Positions 53,301 to 62,909 of a DNA stretch of 64,000 bases are shown here, piece by piece. A program made the translations under genes and the position numbers. Position 1 is the stretch's first letter. Each line of letters starts with the position of its first letter. This DNA is from Plectrocnemia conspersa (taxonomy: Eukaryota; Arthropoda; Insecta; Trichoptera; Polycentropodidae), in contig VTFK01000430.1 in assembly GCA_009617715.1 (NCBI GenBank), positions 1 to 64,000 on the forward strand, read 5' to 3'. The notes below the pieces were generated by a model. The model made no database searches. It had not been told where the DNA came from and was given only the letters and a program-made list of their open reading frames with translations.

Positions 53301-56300
53301 CGGGTTTTTTTTTTCTCTCTCAAAATCTCAACTGATCCATTTGTGGGGCAATCGTTCATTTGTCAGAGCGCACCTTTCGTGATAAGGGATGCTTTGTACG
53401 TAGATCCAAGTCCAATCCATCACTGGCCCGCACAACAAAGACACGTAATGACGCGGGGTGGAATCTAGGTGGTTAGCCCTTGGAGTGTTCAGGGTCCCAC
53501 GCGCTGCTCGCTCCCCTGTAAATAAATAATAACGCTACCCCAGCGTTAGTAATGCACACGCCCTGAATTTTATTTCGACCATACTAATTATGCTGACCCT
53601 GCAGTTTTCATACGCTGAAAGCTCTCTCGGCTCGCACACGGTCGTTTAGGTACCTGAAAAAGGTTGCCATAGCAAACTCGGCAGAGCCGAAAAAGGGTTG
53701 GAAGATAATGAAACTTTTTTCATTATTCACTTCGAACGTGTTTATCATAACACTAAACAACAATTTTAACCTTATTTGCCACAAAAATTAAGTAACCTGA
53801 TTCGCATGGATGAAAACATGGCGGTTTAAGCTTTCACCACTAATGAATCCTTGTAAAGAATCAATTATTTTTCCTTTCAAAAAAATATTAGGTTTTTTTC
53901 TCTCGATCTCAAAAACAATGAAATTATCGTTGCTTTACAAAATTATAGCCAAAAACGATTTAAAAAAATATTTTTAATGATTAATATCTATGGTTTACAA
54001 AAGTCTGAATCTTAGGTGTTCTTAATATGAATAATTGCTATAGGTGTTTGTAATATACTTCATATATCTAATTTTCATTTGAAAAGCACCTTTCTTTGAT
54101 TGACGCTTTCTACTGTGATCATATACAGATACAAATAATACTAGATTGCTTAGTTACGTAAACTTATTAAAGTTAAAGTAGAATTTGAACATACGACTTT
54201 TAAAATTAAAAACAACTTTTTATACTGATAAATATATATTCTGCAAATTTATTTACAACTGACTATTATTATTATTTAATCAAGATTCATGATATAATAT
54301 ATAAAAAAAGCAATGTAAGGATGTTATGTGCGTGAATAGTATCGTATTTTGTGTGTACATTTTCTATGGTTTGATACATACATATATGTATATAATATAG
54401 AATATAAACACGACTGAATTCGAGGATCATGTCAGGGAAGCAATATTAGGATTTACGGCTGAAAGAATATCGGAAAGAGTGAAACCATCATCAATCATTC
54501 CAGAGCTCTTTATTATTCGACGATGACGTTCGGCCCGCGGCCATGGGGTCAATTATTGTCTTTCTCTTATTTTATATTATATAATATTTGGCAGAGTTCC
54601 TATTATATCGACTTATTTACGTTGCTTTTTTATAACGCAATAATTTGCGAAACGGAAATTATTTAATGATTCCTTATTAAGCAAAAAACTAACTCAAATA
54701 TCGTTATAAATGATATGTTATTACCTATTTAACATATGTATTTTAAAAAAGTGTTTGAAGTTGCTAAGAGCTTAAAAATATTTCAATTGCAACTTCAATC
54801 AAAATGAAAATATATGTATACTTATTTTAGAACTCATTTTTTATATGCCTAAACTAATGGAACAGTTCACAATATAGATACGAGCTGCTTAATTATAGAA
54901 AGAAAAAAAACATTTTTTTTAAAATGTCGTTTCTTGAATATATACCTCTGTTTTTTTCTGTTGTACTGCATCACAAGGTTTCCAAGTCGTCTCTTGGATA
55001 ACTTCTTGGCTGAACCAAGTCTAAATGAAAAACATATTCTTTCTTGAGCTTCTAAGTAGTGGTATAATGCTAAAAAAATAAGTATCGGCAAATAATATCA
55101 GATTATATTCAATATTGTTTGATAATTTTAAGTAAATATTGCGCCTTTATTTGGTATCACGGCGCCCCACAAGATCTAGCGCCCCAGGCAATCGCCTGTA
55201 GTGCCTGAACCTCGGGCCGGCCCTGGGCGTTATAACTGGGTAGAATACGCTCGGGATAAGGATTCCGGTTTGTTATTGTGTGCGTGAACTGTGTGGCTCA
55301 AAACAATTTCGCTCAGAATATTTTATTTTTTTATTTTAAAAGAAAATATATGTTTATTTAACATACATACATCTGAGCTAAGTTGGAAATTTCAACAGAC
55401 AATTAAAAATATATTATATAATCGAAAAAACCAGATATTGATGCCATTAATTAAATATTTGCAAAATCCAAAATCTTTCACTAGTCAAAAAAATAATAAA
55501 GTCTATTCTTCAAAAGCAAAAAGATATAAAATGGGGAAAGAAATTATTCCCAGATTGTTTAATGGCTCGACGACTCTATTAAATCATTAGAATCCATTGA
55601 ATAAATTAAAAAATTATCATTGGCGCAACGATATGAATAATAACTTTTTTAAGCCTTACAGAGAATAGTTTAAAAAAATCAACAACGTACGGATTAATGG
55701 AAAAATAATTAAAATATTTTAATCTACGGGTAAGAAAACGAATAACTTACAGTGTATATTTGAAGCCTTGATATCAATTAGCCCAGATATCCCAAGAAAT
55801 TTTGTTCTCTTAAAATTTCATTTATAAATAAAAAACAGTGGCACGAGTTTAGTGACCTACCCATGGGACAGTGGGCATATCTGGGTTAAACCAATATCAA
55901 CACAAAATTATTTAAAATAAATCACTAGAGAAGATCGAACTTCTGTGCCACACTGCACTTTAATGACGAATACCAGCGTTGACGAATCAGCGACTGTCCT
56001 TAAAAGAGAAAGCGAGACAACGAAGTACACGCTACATCGCTTCTCCCTGTCATATACATGTACAACGCACACAATAACAAACCGGCATCCTTATCCCGAG
56101 CGAACTCTAATGGTAAAATTATCAACGTCGTCATTCTATGAAAATTGTTATCTATGAGTTTTGTAAAATAACTAAAATATGTTAAAATTAAATATATTTA
56201 AACATAGGTAAACTATAGTTTTTAATAATACAACATCAATTAACTAATGTATTTTTCTTTTATGTTTCAGAATTATATTCTTTCAACTTTTATACCATCG

Positions 56301-59300
56301 ATGGACATGCATCTTTACATTGCTCGAATAAAGTAAAACCTAGCGACTACTGGACACTACCTATTTTGGCCAGTTTATCTTCGCCAAAAAACGTATTCAG
56401 CTTTAGTTTTGCAAGTTGTCCTCTTCCAGACGACACAATCGTAAACGTAACTACGAGACTAGGTATTTCAAAACAGCTTTCTGTAATACGATTTCAAGCA
56501 AAGGGAACAAATATGACAACTATGTTGAAGAGATCCCACTTGGCTGGCTTGGAAAATGTGACTCGATTTGTTTTTTCTGGATATCCCTTCGCAGAATCCA
56601 ACGACATCTTTGAAGACACGATAAACGTGGAGTGGCTGACGATTAGGTCAAACAAACTACACGTGCACCCAGATTTGTTTAAGCCTCTAACTAAATTACG
56701 GCTGTTAGAGATGGGAAATAGCGAATTGACGTCTCTTCCTAAGAGTTTATTCAAATATTTAAACTCATTGGAAGCTCTCAATTTATGGCACAATAAATTA
56801 ACGAATCTAACGTACGATACGTTCGAAGGACTAGATTCACTTAAAGATCTCGACCTGAGCGGAAACGAGTTAAGCGTGATACACTCTGACGTCTTTCAAA
56901 ATATGCCAAAATTAAAAATTGTGAGCCTCGGTTATAACCGTTTCAGTTCGCTACCTGAAAACTTATTTGCAAACAACTCGGAGCTGGAGACGTTTGAGCT
57001 AAGAAACAACTATCAAAGCATAGTTCAACTACCTGATAGACTTTTAAGTAATTTAACAAATTTGAAAGAAGTAGACATGGACGATTCGAAAATAGAATCA
57101 GTAGCAGAAAGCTTGTTTTTCGACTCTGTCCAGATAATAAATATCACTCTGTCTGGAAATAAAATTACAGTCATACCAAACTTTTTATTCCGAGATCAAA
57201 TTAATCTCATTAAACTGGATTTGAAAGACAATAAAATATCTTCTCTGCCTGATACTGCCTTTCAAACTTTAATTAACTTGCAAGTTTTAATTTTGGACAA
57301 TAATTACATCACAAAAATTTCTGCGTAAGTGATATTTTTTATTTTATTTCATTATGCAAACATATTCATATTTTATATTTATTTTTCAGAAATTTATTTG
57401 CTCGATTACTATCACTTCAAACTTTGAAAATGAAAAATAATAAAATTAAGCTTATATCTTACAATGCTTTCCAATCTACTTTAAAATTAGAATACATAGA
57501 TATGTCATACAACAGTTTGAATTTCCTGGATAATAATGAATTTACACTTGAGGATCCGTCAGCTGATGTAACATTGTTCAGCGGAGTCCAATCTCCATTT
57601 AATAAAATCGATAAATTAAAATATCTACATTTGAGTCATAACAATATTAGTAATATATGTACCGACTGGAGATTATCAAAACCGACGCTTAAAATTCTCG
57701 ATCTAAGTTATAATCAAATCAACCACTTGCAGGTATATATAATATTTGTTATATCTTCTGTAATTAACATTCAATAATATACTAACGATTATATTTTATT
57801 TCAGTTTACAGATATTCACTTTCTGAGCTGGGAAATTGAAATCAATTTAAAAAACAACCAAATATTTGATATCAACTTTACAAATGCCGAAGAGAACATG
57901 GAATATAATAACATGGGCCACATAAAAGTGTTGATGGATTACAATCCTATACAGTGCACTTGCACTTTGCACCATTTTATAAATTATCAACAACACAGCA
58001 CGAAAGACAGTCCCATAAACGTCGATCTCGGAAATACTACTTGCGTTTCTCCGCCTGAGTTGAAAGGTGTACCCATATCGGAGCTTACCACTTATATAAT
58101 ATTTTGTCCGTTGGACTCTCCTTATACAAACGAAAAGAAATGTCCTGAAAACTGCACATGCAATGTTAGGATAGTTGATAGAGCGTTAAATATCACTTGT
58201 CCACGCTATTCAACTACTCTCAATCTACCCGATGCTAGAAGTCTACAACTCAACTATACAGAATTTCATTACAAGAACAACTCTTTGAATAAAATATCAT
58301 CACTTGGATTGAATACTACTGTATTGAATGAAATAAGAAATCTCTACGTTTCTGGTAATAATATCTCCCAGCTGACTGTCGAAGATATTCCTGAAGAAAT
58401 TGAGGTATTTAACTTTGAAACATTACTTAATACTCTTTCAACTATGTTAATAACTTTATAACTCATTCATTTCAGATATTGGATTTGAGAAGTAATAAAA
58501 TATCATACATTGAATCTGACGTCCTAGATAAACTACGTAATTCTTCTCTCAAGAACATGTATTTATCTGATAATCCTATACAATGTGACTGTTTAAATCA
58601 TCCATTTTTGTCATATTTACAAGTTAATTATTTGTTGGTGAGTATTACATTAAACATCAACCTTTGAAGACGCGTTAACTGCCAAGAGTAGTTTTAAGAT
58701 ACATAGACATTTGCAAATTGACTCATGGTTTTTTTTTATACATCAAGTTTTATTGTGTAGCTGATGACTGAAATGCCGATAAAACAGTTAAAATACTTAC
58801 TTTCAAAATTACAGTTGAATCAATATCTGATGATGCTGTTCAATGATAGATATTATATAACCATTTGAACATAACACTAGTGATTAATTATATATTGCCA
58901 TTCTTTGGCACTTGCTTATTGTTAGATATAATTCTTTATAAACATATATGAATTGACTGTTGGCAAGCTTTAATGGACCGAAAGTACCGTTTTCGTCCAA
59001 GTCATTCCACGGTCACTAAACTCCTATACTTCTAAAGGCAGTGACAAACAGTGGTGTAGTTCTAAAAAAATAAGTACCGGAACGCTACCCCCTTTGGGTA
59101 GATCAATGATATTTTAGTTTATGTGAACCCGGAGACGATTATTATGTTTGTTGTGTTGTAATTATAATTGGGTTGGGCAGTGTGCTGTTTAAAATTGTTG
59201 TGTCGGTGACTATTTAATTAAACTCAAAGAAATTTAAGCATATGTTATAACAAATCGAACCGAAACGCGTTCCGGTCATGGAAAAACGTACCACTACCAG

Positions 59301-62300
59301 AAATGGGTCATTTATGTTGCATAAAAAAAGTCCAAAATAAACGAAACTTTTTATTATTATATCTAACTTTAAAATATTTCAAACTTAAATAAATAGTATA
59401 TACACTCATCCCTCGATTCATGCGGTAAAAACGTTCCAGGTAAATATCGTGTAAATCGAAGCATAAAACAAAAATTGTAATAAATCGATCGAATAGTATT
59501 CACATGTATTTTTTAACGTTTCTTTAACTTATAAAGTAAACGAGCAAAATCTTTAGCGACAATCTTGCACTCCAAAAAGAAAATCAGAACACACTGCATG
59601 AGCAGTGAAAGAAGATCAAGGTGTAGTTCAAGTGCAAAAAGTGGGAGTAAGTTATTGCGTTTCTACATCACTGCGCTATACGTGTGAAACCAAATATGTA
59701 TGATTCGGCGTATTTAAAAAAAATGCTTTCCCTTAACCGTGTAAAAGTGAAACCATGTAAATCGAGGGATCAGTGTATATATCTTTCTATCGTATATATA
59801 AGTCATTTATATCATACCGAATGAGCGGATAAACTTTAAACTGTCAATATTCTATATTAAGTAAAATATTTTATTAGAAATCATTTCAATGCTTCACGGT
59901 TTGCCGCTTTTTTGTGTTTCATCATGACTAAAAAATATAATAGATGGGGCAATTTTATTATTTTAATTTTAAGTACTGATCAGGCGCGTACGGTGAGATA
60001 CATTTCCTTTCGCTCGCTTGCTCGCATGTCAAGTGACGAAAGTGAGTGAGAAATAAAGGCGTGCTTTACATGCGTTCGGCACGCCCACTTCTTTTCACTC
60101 ACTCTCGTCATTTAACACACAAGCGAGCGAAAGGGAATGTATCTCACCGTATGCGTCTAGTACTGATCAAAATATATTTAAACTTAAATTTGGTCAATAG
60201 CAGAGTGCAAAAATAATTATCACTTCTCAGAAATCAAAAATTCACGTCAAAAGCAATAAAATGGTGGAACTGCTCGAAAACGAGCGTTTCGAGAAGTGAT
60301 TGTCTTTGCGATCTCTTATTGACCAAAATTCACTTCTAAGAATTGAAAACCGTATTTTGCGCTCTTCTATTGGTCAAAATTCAGTTTAGATGTACTTATC
60401 GTCGCCATCGTAGTGTGAATGACTACGTTCTAGCGTTCCCACTACGACGGCGATGGCAATATTTTATTACTTGGAGTATTTAAAATAATTTTTTTTCTCA
60501 ACTGCGTAAACCGACGGATAAGTGTATTTATTAAATGTGTAGTTCTAAAAAAAGAAGTACCGGAACGCTTTTTCACTTTTGGGTATTCAATGAGATTTCA
60601 ATTTATGTGAAACCAGAGACGATTATCCTAGATATTTTGTTTGTTATGCTATCGGTGGGTTGTGCAGATCTTCTAACATAGATTTGTTAGAAGATCTGTT
60701 TAAATTTATTTGATCTTCTTGAACGAAGAAACAGATCTCTTAACAAATCGTTGTTAGAAGATCTGTTTTTCTTTTGCAAAAATATTTTTTGCTCTTATCA
60801 AATCTAGTAACAAATTGTACTGAAATTCATTCCGGTCGTGGAAAAAATACCGGAACAAAGTTTCGGTGCATTCTGGCTCCATTAAACCACTGGTGATAAA
60901 GTTCCTTAATACTAAAATCCAGAATAATATAGTCTATGCCGATTTCTTAACAAACATCTCTTTTAGAAATCATTCAACTTTTATTACCCAAACGGTCTTG
61001 TTAGCTTAGGGTTTGCCATCAGAACATGAACTGTGATACTCATTGTTCTGATGGGTATTTCGTTTGTGATTAGAGTTTCGCAGAAATTCAATTTTTTTAT
61101 TTTCTTTTCCTTTTCTTTATCAAAGACATTGAGAACTCATCATATTTATTATATGCTGACGTACATGTGCGGATTTACATAGTCGCTTTGAAGTAGGTCG
61201 AATAATAATTATAATAAATGACATTAACATTCTTTTCACGAAAATGTTTTCGATGGCGAAATATACGAATTCTATTGCAAGCATCATAGTCCATTTGATT
61301 ACAAAACACAAAAATTTGCTGACATTTCGTTATTTGGGATTATTATTCAGGGGGCGAAGTCTGAATCTCATGATCTATAACTTCAGATGATGACCCCAAC
61401 ATCTGAGATCGAAACGTTGACATTAGGGATGAGAGAAAGATAAGGCGCGATACAATAAATTGCATTCCTATCATCCAAAATCCATAAAATATTCTAACAC
61501 TAATATGTATATAAATGTACAAATTCGTTTATGGATCAACATTTTGACTGAGGATAGTTCCATATATATGTTGATCCATATATATGTATATTTATGTAAA
61601 TATTAGTGTTTTTTATGAAATTTAGCATGTTACATAGCTCCTGATGATAGTCGATGATACTGCATTGAAATTATTGGATAGGTATATGATATGACTAAAG
61701 GTTTTTTTCAAGTAAAAAAATTAATTGGAATTTAATTGTTTTATAATTTTAATGTCAGTACTTATACCATTCATGAGTTAATTTTATACTTACTTCTCAT
61801 TTTACATATATTACAACAAAAAACATCTTGTTCCAGGTAATCTTACTTATTTATTTTTTGTTTTCCAGATCGAAGATATGAAACAGCTTAAGTGTTCTAA
61901 TGGAGAATACATATCAAAAGTCAAACTAGGGAATTTGTGTGGTACAGCTCCAGCTGTTGTCGCATTTAGCATCATTATAGCTGTGCTAGGTGTTTTATTG
62001 GGTTTTTTCGCCGCCTTATACTACAAATATCAAGAAGAAATAAAAATATGGCTCTTCTGGCACGATCTACTGCCTCGTTGTTGTCAAGAAGCTGAACAAG
62101 AAAAAACTTACGATGCATTCATATCATTCTCTCACAAAGACGAAGATTTTGTTATAAATAAATTGCTACCTGAATTAGAAGGAGGGACGAATCCATTTAA
62201 AATTTGCCTACATTTCAGAGATTGGATGGTAGGTGAATGGATACCGACGCAGATTGTCAGGTCTGTGCAAGATTCAAGAAGAACTGTCGTTGTTTTGTCG

Positions 62301-62782
62301 CAAAACTTTTGGAATCTGTTTGGGGTCGATTAGAATTTAGAACAGCCCACTCCAGTGCCTTAAAAGATGATAATGTTAAAGTAATAGTAATTCTGTACGG
62401 TGATATAGGACCAACGGATAAATTGGACGAAGAATTACAGGCGTACTTGTCGATGAACACCTATGTGAAATGGGGAGATCCATGGTTTTGGAGGAAATTA
62501 AAATATGCTCTTCCTCATCCTACAAGCGTTGAACCAATACTTCCGGCTCATAATGTTTCGAGGAAAAAAGGATTTGACGACAGGTTAGAGCTCATTCATT
62601 CTTCTACCCCGAGCACGCCGCCAGGACAAAACACTCCACCGGCTCATCAGGCTCACACAAATCCTCTAATGAATCACGTCAATACAATTCCTAATGGAGT
62701 CAAATCACCAAACGGGTTAAACGGTACGATCACGATGAATGGACTTAAAATTAATGGAAATGCAAAACATAGTGATGTGTAA
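47142..62782 (+). CDS. Toll: Toll-family transmembrane receptor, six coding exons, frameshifted in the TIR domain
   Basis: Single-pass cell-surface receptor; family members bind the cytokine Spaetzle and signal through a cytoplasmic TIR domain to MyD88/Tube/Pelle and NF-kB. Exons 47142-47331, 56271-57324, 57390-57732, 57805-58404, 58476-58637 and 61869-62782 join in frame at GT-AG introns of 8939, 65, 72, 71 and 3231 bp. Residues 1-31 are a signal peptide, C39-C58 an N-terminal cysteine block, about 90-570 leucine-rich repeats, C580-C630 LRRCT, C642-C661 LRRNT, 730-765 LRRs, C766-C807 LRRCT, about 812-835 the membrane helix, about 863-1000 TIR (box 1 YDAFISFS, box 2 around RDW at 900-902, box 3 FW near 990). 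The start ATG has A at -3 and G at +4. As given, the frame breaks at 62307-62310 and stops at 62331 (937 residues); the next frame completes a protein of about 1087 residues, the size expected of Toll. Two cysteine clusters point to the Toll-1/Toll-5 type; the exact paralogue is not certain. Confidence 0.95.
47623..47800. mobile_element. CAGTG-ended MITE in Toll intron 1
   Basis: CAGTGAGTGCGTATT at the left and inverted CAGTGAATGTGTATT at the right enclose 178 bp containing the GGAATACATTTTAACTGGTA core shared with the 23-kb cluster. A shorter related piece (AATATATTTTCATTAGTAG) lies near 46300. Confidence 0.6.
48150..48440 (+). repeat. dispersed repeat family, member 3, in Toll intron 1
   Basis: Has the CAGAGTTGACGCGAAGAGGG start and a GTGGATATTTGACAACACTG middle like that of member 1 (GTGGATTTGGCAATACCGC). 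The right end is not preserved. Confidence 0.35.
51889..51930. repeat. perfect 16-bp hairpin in Toll intron 1
   Basis: AAAATTCTATACTAAA (51889-51904) is exactly complementary to TTTAGTATAGAATTTT (51915-51930) with a 10-base loop. Confidence 0.8.
52067..52480 (+). mobile_element. mariner/Tc1-superfamily transposase relic
   Basis: It begins ACAGGGTGGGCTATAA, a typical terminus. Near 52347-52455 a frame reads [19 protein letters not shown], then a KANI motif, matching the C-terminal SPDLTPxDFFLWGYLKxxVY signature around the third catalytic aspartate. Most of the transposase is missing, so this is an internally deleted fossil in Toll intron 1. Confidence 0.65.
55056..55225. mobile_element. hAT-like fragments
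   Basis: AGTGGTATAATGCTAAAAAA with AAGTATCGG resembles the starts at 59049 and 60538. The segment ends with GGCGCCCC-rich sequence and GGGCCGGCCCTG, a common hAT terminus, at 55225. Confidence 0.5.
55243..56107. mobile_element. non-autonomous Tc1/mariner-like element, copy 2 (inverted), in Toll intron 1
   Basis: Ends GAATACGCTCGGGATAAGG and, inverted, GAGTTCGCTCGGGATAAGG are flanked by TA (55241-55242 and 56108-56109). It aligns throughout with the complement of 6641-7514. Its right end is 163 bp from Toll exon 2. Confidence 0.85.
55782..55885. mobile_element. piggyBac-like MITE nested in copy 2
   Basis: Same MITE at the same internal site as 6862-6966. The left TTAA has become TTAG and one end has lost two bases, but the right CCCAGATATGCCCA end and TTAA are intact. 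Confidence 0.75.
56271..57324 (+). CDS. Toll: Toll coding exon 2: main leucine-rich repeat block
   Basis: Encodes residues 64-414 plus two bases. It starts after a TTTCAG acceptor at 56270 and ends at a GTAAGT donor at 57325. It carries about ten repeats of the LxxLxLxxNxL type, with several N-glycosylation sequons. The first 90 bases lie upstream of any ATG, so an ORF search alone misses the true exon start; the join to exon 1 restores a cysteine-bearing N-terminal domain. Confidence 0.93.
57390..57732 (+). CDS. Toll: Toll coding exon 3: leucine-rich repeats
   Basis: Encodes residues 415-529. Acceptor TTTTTCAG at 57389, donor GTATAT at 57733, leaving in phase 0. It holds three to four LRRs, with a less regular acidic insert around residues 465-490 between repeats. 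The 65-bp intron before it and the 72-bp intron after it are of the minimal insect size. Confidence 0.92.
57805..58404 (+). CDS. Toll: Toll coding exon 4: LRRCT cap, LRRNT cap and start of second LRR block
   Basis: Encodes residues 530-729. Cysteines 580, 582, 609 and 630 form an LRRCT motif (QCTC...C...C). Cysteines 642, 646, 648 and 661 form an LRRNT (CPENCTC...C). Back-to-back LRRCT and LRRNT motifs in mid-ectodomain are the mark of the multiple-cysteine-cluster Toll receptors of arthropods. Acceptor TTTCAG at 57804, donor GTATTT at 58405; both junctions are in phase 0. Confidence 0.92.
58476..58637 (+). CDS. Toll: Toll coding exon 5: last LRRs and first half of membrane-proximal LRRCT
   Basis: Encodes residues 730-783. 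Acceptor ATTTCAG at 58475, donor GTGAGT at 58638, phase 0 at both ends. It holds a repeat and the CDC pair (C766, C768) of the juxtamembrane LRRCT, whose partner cysteines (792, 807) are encoded 3.2 kb away in exon 6. Confidence 0.92.
59049..59300. mobile_element. hAT-like MITE in Toll intron 5
   Basis: Starts CAGTGGTGTAGTTCTAAAAA, runs through AAGTACCGGAACGCT and TTCCGGTCATGGAAAAA, and ends near ACCACTACCAG. Closely related to 60538-60892 in the same orientation. Confidence 0.55.
59401..59778. mobile_element. pogo/Tigger-like MITE in Toll intron 5
   Basis: Ends TACACTCATCCCTCGATT and inverted TACACTGATCCCTCGATT are next to TA dinucleotides, and TCCCTCGATT resembles pogo-type termini. About 375 bp with no open frame. 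Confidence 0.7.
59972..60169. mobile_element. Mutator-like foldback MITE with target duplications
   Basis: AGTACTGATCA at 59972-59982 is repeated directly at 60159-60169. Between them two arms of about 80 bp (starting GGCGCGTACGGTGAGATACA and, inverted, AGACGCATACGGTGAGATAC) face each other across a short loop. A 9-11 bp direct duplication with long inverted ends fits a MULE-derived foldback element. Confidence 0.75.
60187..60383. mobile_element. inverted-repeat MITE with TTGGTCAATAG ends
   Basis: AATTTGGTCAATAGCAGAGT at 60187 is matched inverted at about 60310-60330, and again by CTATTGGTCAAAATT near 60367-60381. The inner part ATCACTTCTC / GAGAAGTGAT also pairs. Confidence 0.55.
60395..60470. 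repeat. short imperfect inverted repeat
   Basis: CGTCGCCATCGTAGTG and CACTACGACGGCGATGG face each other around a 23-bp centre that itself pairs in part. Probably a MITE end or relic. Confidence 0.45.
60538..60892. mobile_element. hAT-like MITE, second copy in Toll intron 5
   Basis: TGTAGTTCTAAAAAAAGAAG then TACCGGAACGCT, with TTCCGGTCGTGGAAAAA near the other end, matches 59049-59300; it ends AAACCACTG. Its middle holds two strong hairpins (60665-60771). Confidence 0.55.
60665..60771. repeat. pair of hairpins with AGATCTTCTAAC arms
   Basis: CAGATCTTCTAAC (60665-60677) pairs perfectly with GTTAGAAGATCTG (60686-60698). A second, imperfect stem follows from about 60728 to 60771 with the same arm sequence. 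Confidence 0.7.
61380..61430 (+). mobile_element. possible Penelope-like element tail
   Basis: CAGATGATGACCCCAACATC, then GAGATCGAAACGTTGACA, resembles the CTGATGA...GAAACGTTG tails seen with Penelope-like elements, in which it can belong to a hammerhead ribozyme. A second CTGATGA...GAAA arrangement lies at 61641-61675. Both are degenerate. Confidence 0.3.
61869..62782 (+). CDS. Toll: Toll coding exon 6: membrane helix, TIR domain and tail, with a one-base frameshift
   Basis: Starts after TTTTCCAG at 61868. It encodes the end of the LRRCT, a helix of about 24 hydrophobic residues, a short basic/aromatic juxtamembrane stretch and the TIR domain. Frame 0 runs to TAG at 62331-62333. From about 62309 the next frame continues the TIR domain without a gap in homology ([10 protein letters not shown], then KWGDPWFW) to TAA at 62780. 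The last 88 residues are rich in Pro, Asn, Thr and Ser and match no domain I recognise. Confidence 0.93.
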
Positions 62783-62801
62783 TGAAAAATAAAACATTTA
62801 A

Positions 62802-62909
62802 AATAAATTTTAATAAAAAGGCTGAAGTTCTTATAAATAAATATAAAATTCATAATAATTGTTTATTTATAGTTTCATAAATGGTGCAAAATGTTAGCTT
62901 CATAATAAA
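62802..62909 (+). terminator. polyadenylation signals downstream of Toll
   Basis: AATAAA occurs at 62802-62807, 62812-62817, 62836-62841 and 62904-62909, starting 20 bp after the stop. The region is so AT-rich that chance copies are expected; I cannot say which is used. Confidence 0.45.

Larger units (their letters stand above)
47801..55055. other. Toll intron 1, mostly repeat-derived or unassigned
   Basis: Apart from the elements listed separately, the intron has GC-richer islands at 50740-51470, 52730-52980 and 53100-53740 without coding content. First introns of developmental receptors often hold enhancers; no particular site is visible here. Confidence 0.5.

Noticed and set aside
62301..62320. 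Programmed -1 ribosomal frameshift
   Set aside because: The site lacks a canonical slippery heptamer in frame and Toll genes are not known to use one.
62237..62782. Separate gene starting at the ATG at 62237
   Set aside because: Its first 24 codons are out of frame with TIR homology; only after the frameshift point does it read as Toll. It is the continuation of exon 6, not a new gene.
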